From a virus, in IMG/VR virus record IMGVR_UViG_3300028581_000115, positions 1 through 36,328 of that record: a stretch of DNA of 36,328 nt. One strand, 5' to 3'. Position numbers and translations under genes: made by a program. The notes beneath the pieces were generated by a model, which had not been told where the DNA came from, did no database searches, and saw nothing but the letters and a program-made list of their open reading frames with translations. Of the stretch, positions 35,603 through 36,328 are shown in pieces (within the stretch, counting starts at the first letter, position 1; each line of letters opens with the position of its first letter).

Positions 35603-36328
35603 TTTTGCCTCACCCCAAGAAGGACCGATCTCAACGTCAACCCTACTAGGCACTTCAAGGCGTACAGCATCGATCATGATCTGCGCCGCTTCTTCTGCTT
35701 CCTTCTTATTCTTAACAGAAAGCGCTACTTCGTCATGCACTTGCAGTAATACCCTGTACCCTGCCTTGTGCAAGGCCACCATCGCCGCCTTGGTTTGATC
35801 CGCCGCAGAGCCTTGTATCAACTTGTTTAAACCCTTGTACGTGTAAGCACGCTTGATCCGTTGGCCATATTTAATGATCGCCTCATCATAGGGTAATGCC
35901 TTATTGACACCCCACTCCATTGGCTCCCAAAGAGGAAAGCGACATTTACGACCTAATAACGTACGTATCGTGCCGTTAGCCGCTTGGTGATCAATGCGCT
36001 TCATCACAGCGCTCACTGTTCCTTTAAGAAAGGGAACATTTAAGTGAAACTTGCGAATCAAAGCATCCGCCTCATCTAGCTCCAAGCCCAGGCTCCCTGC
36101 CATCTTTGCCTTGCCCATACCATACATAAGACCTAGGCCAATCGTCTTAGCCGCCTTCCGGGACACCCCAGCCATGTCTGCCACCATTTGATGGAAGTCA
36201 GTAGTGTCATCCGTCTTGTATCCTTCTGCCGCTTCATCAGCACCAGGAAGATTAAGCAAGGAGGCATAGTGGACCATGATCCGTGGTTCTTGTTGCGAGA
36301 AGTCATTTGCTGCCCACAAGTCTCCCTC
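35600..36328 (-). CDS. polA: DNA polymerase, family A (C-terminal part, continues off window)
   Basis: The frame reads off the right edge (…GDLWAANDFSQQEPR), so the N-terminus is missing; about 242 residues are seen. Motif A is DFSQQEPRI, motif B is RKAAKTIGLGLMYGMG, and motif C is QVHDEVAL. These are the palm and fingers of Pol I. In motif B the residue equivalent to E. coli Phe762/T7 Tyr526 is Leu (codon 36134-36136). It replicates the phage genome. No exonuclease domain is visible here, since the 5' part is outside the window. Confidence 0.95.
   Translation of the reverse strand, partial: EGDLWAANDFSQQEPRIMVHYASLLNLPGADEAAEGYKTDDTTDFHQMVADMAGVSRKAAKTIGLGLMYGMGKAKMAGSLGLELDEADALIRKFHLNVPFLKGTVSAVMKRIDHQAANGTIRTLLGRKCRFPLWEPMEWGVNKALPYDEAIIKYGQRIKRAYTYKGLNKLIQGSAADQTKAAMVALHKAGYRVLLQVHDEVALSVKNKKEAEEAAQIMIDAVRLEVPSRVDVEIGPSWGEAK

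Noticed and set aside
1-36328. tRNA genes or integrase/attachment site
   Set aside because: No cloverleaf with a T-arm was noticed and no recombinase motifs are in any frame read; lysogeny genes could lie outside the window.

Overview
The window is one contiguous piece of a tailed double-stranded DNA phage (Caudoviricetes), most likely podovirus-like. It carries a large P22-type portal, a TerL, a capsid/scaffold pair, short-tail adaptor proteins, a huge internal lytic-transglycosylase protein and a family A DNA polymerase. I see no integrase, excisionase, tape measure, sheath or tRNA. A Gram-negative host follows from the Rz/Rz1-type spanin pair. Several small proteins resemble ones common in uncultured aquatic phages of Proteobacteria; a freshwater betaproteobacterial host is only an inference. 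Both window edges cut genes, at 1..1093 and 35600..36328.

Layout. Almost every gene is on the minus strand, so transcription runs right to left. (1) 36.3-29.7 kb: replication and early region with PolA (3' part), a ribbon-helix-helix-like protein and about 20 small, tightly overlapping genes, many coupled by ATGA or TAATG junctions. (2) 29.4-27.6 kb: an operon starting at a strong promoter/operator, with the terminase small subunit and a PD-(D/E)XK nuclease. (3) 27.6-23.9 kb: small transcription cassettes, including a shortened beta-clamp-like protein. Most have a TATAAT box, several have a 5' hairpin, and nearly all share the leader GGAGAAATGAGAAATG. (4) 23.9-23.0 kb: a 900-base non-coding region rich in palindromes and repeats. 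(5) 23.0-11.2 kb: packaging and head genes: TerL, internal SLT/PcfJ-like protein, portal, GroES-like co-chaperonin, scaffold, decoration protein, major capsid protein. (6) 11.2-10.2 kb: an inverted three-gene island on the plus strand (membrane protein, HslV-like Ntn-hydrolase, HNH nuclease) closed by a bidirectional terminator. (7) 10.0 kb to the left edge: neck, tail and fibre proteins, then the lysis cassette (holin, i-spanin with an embedded o-spanin, M15 endolysin) and a partial structural gene.

How it works together. PolA and the clamp-like protein would serve replication. TerS, TerL and portal package DNA into a capsid built on the scaffold, with the phage GroES probably adapting host GroEL for capsid folding. 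The SLT protein would open the wall at infection, and holin, endolysin and spanins release progeny. The most unusual sequence-level feature is the extreme density of perfect inverted repeats from 23.8 to 25.7 kb, both between genes and inside coding sequence, combined with a repeated promoter/hairpin/leader design. Other notable points are the fully embedded Rz1 gene, the Leu at the PolA position equivalent to E. coli Phe762, the beta-clamp relative lacking domain I, and the SLT-PcfJ-like fusion.
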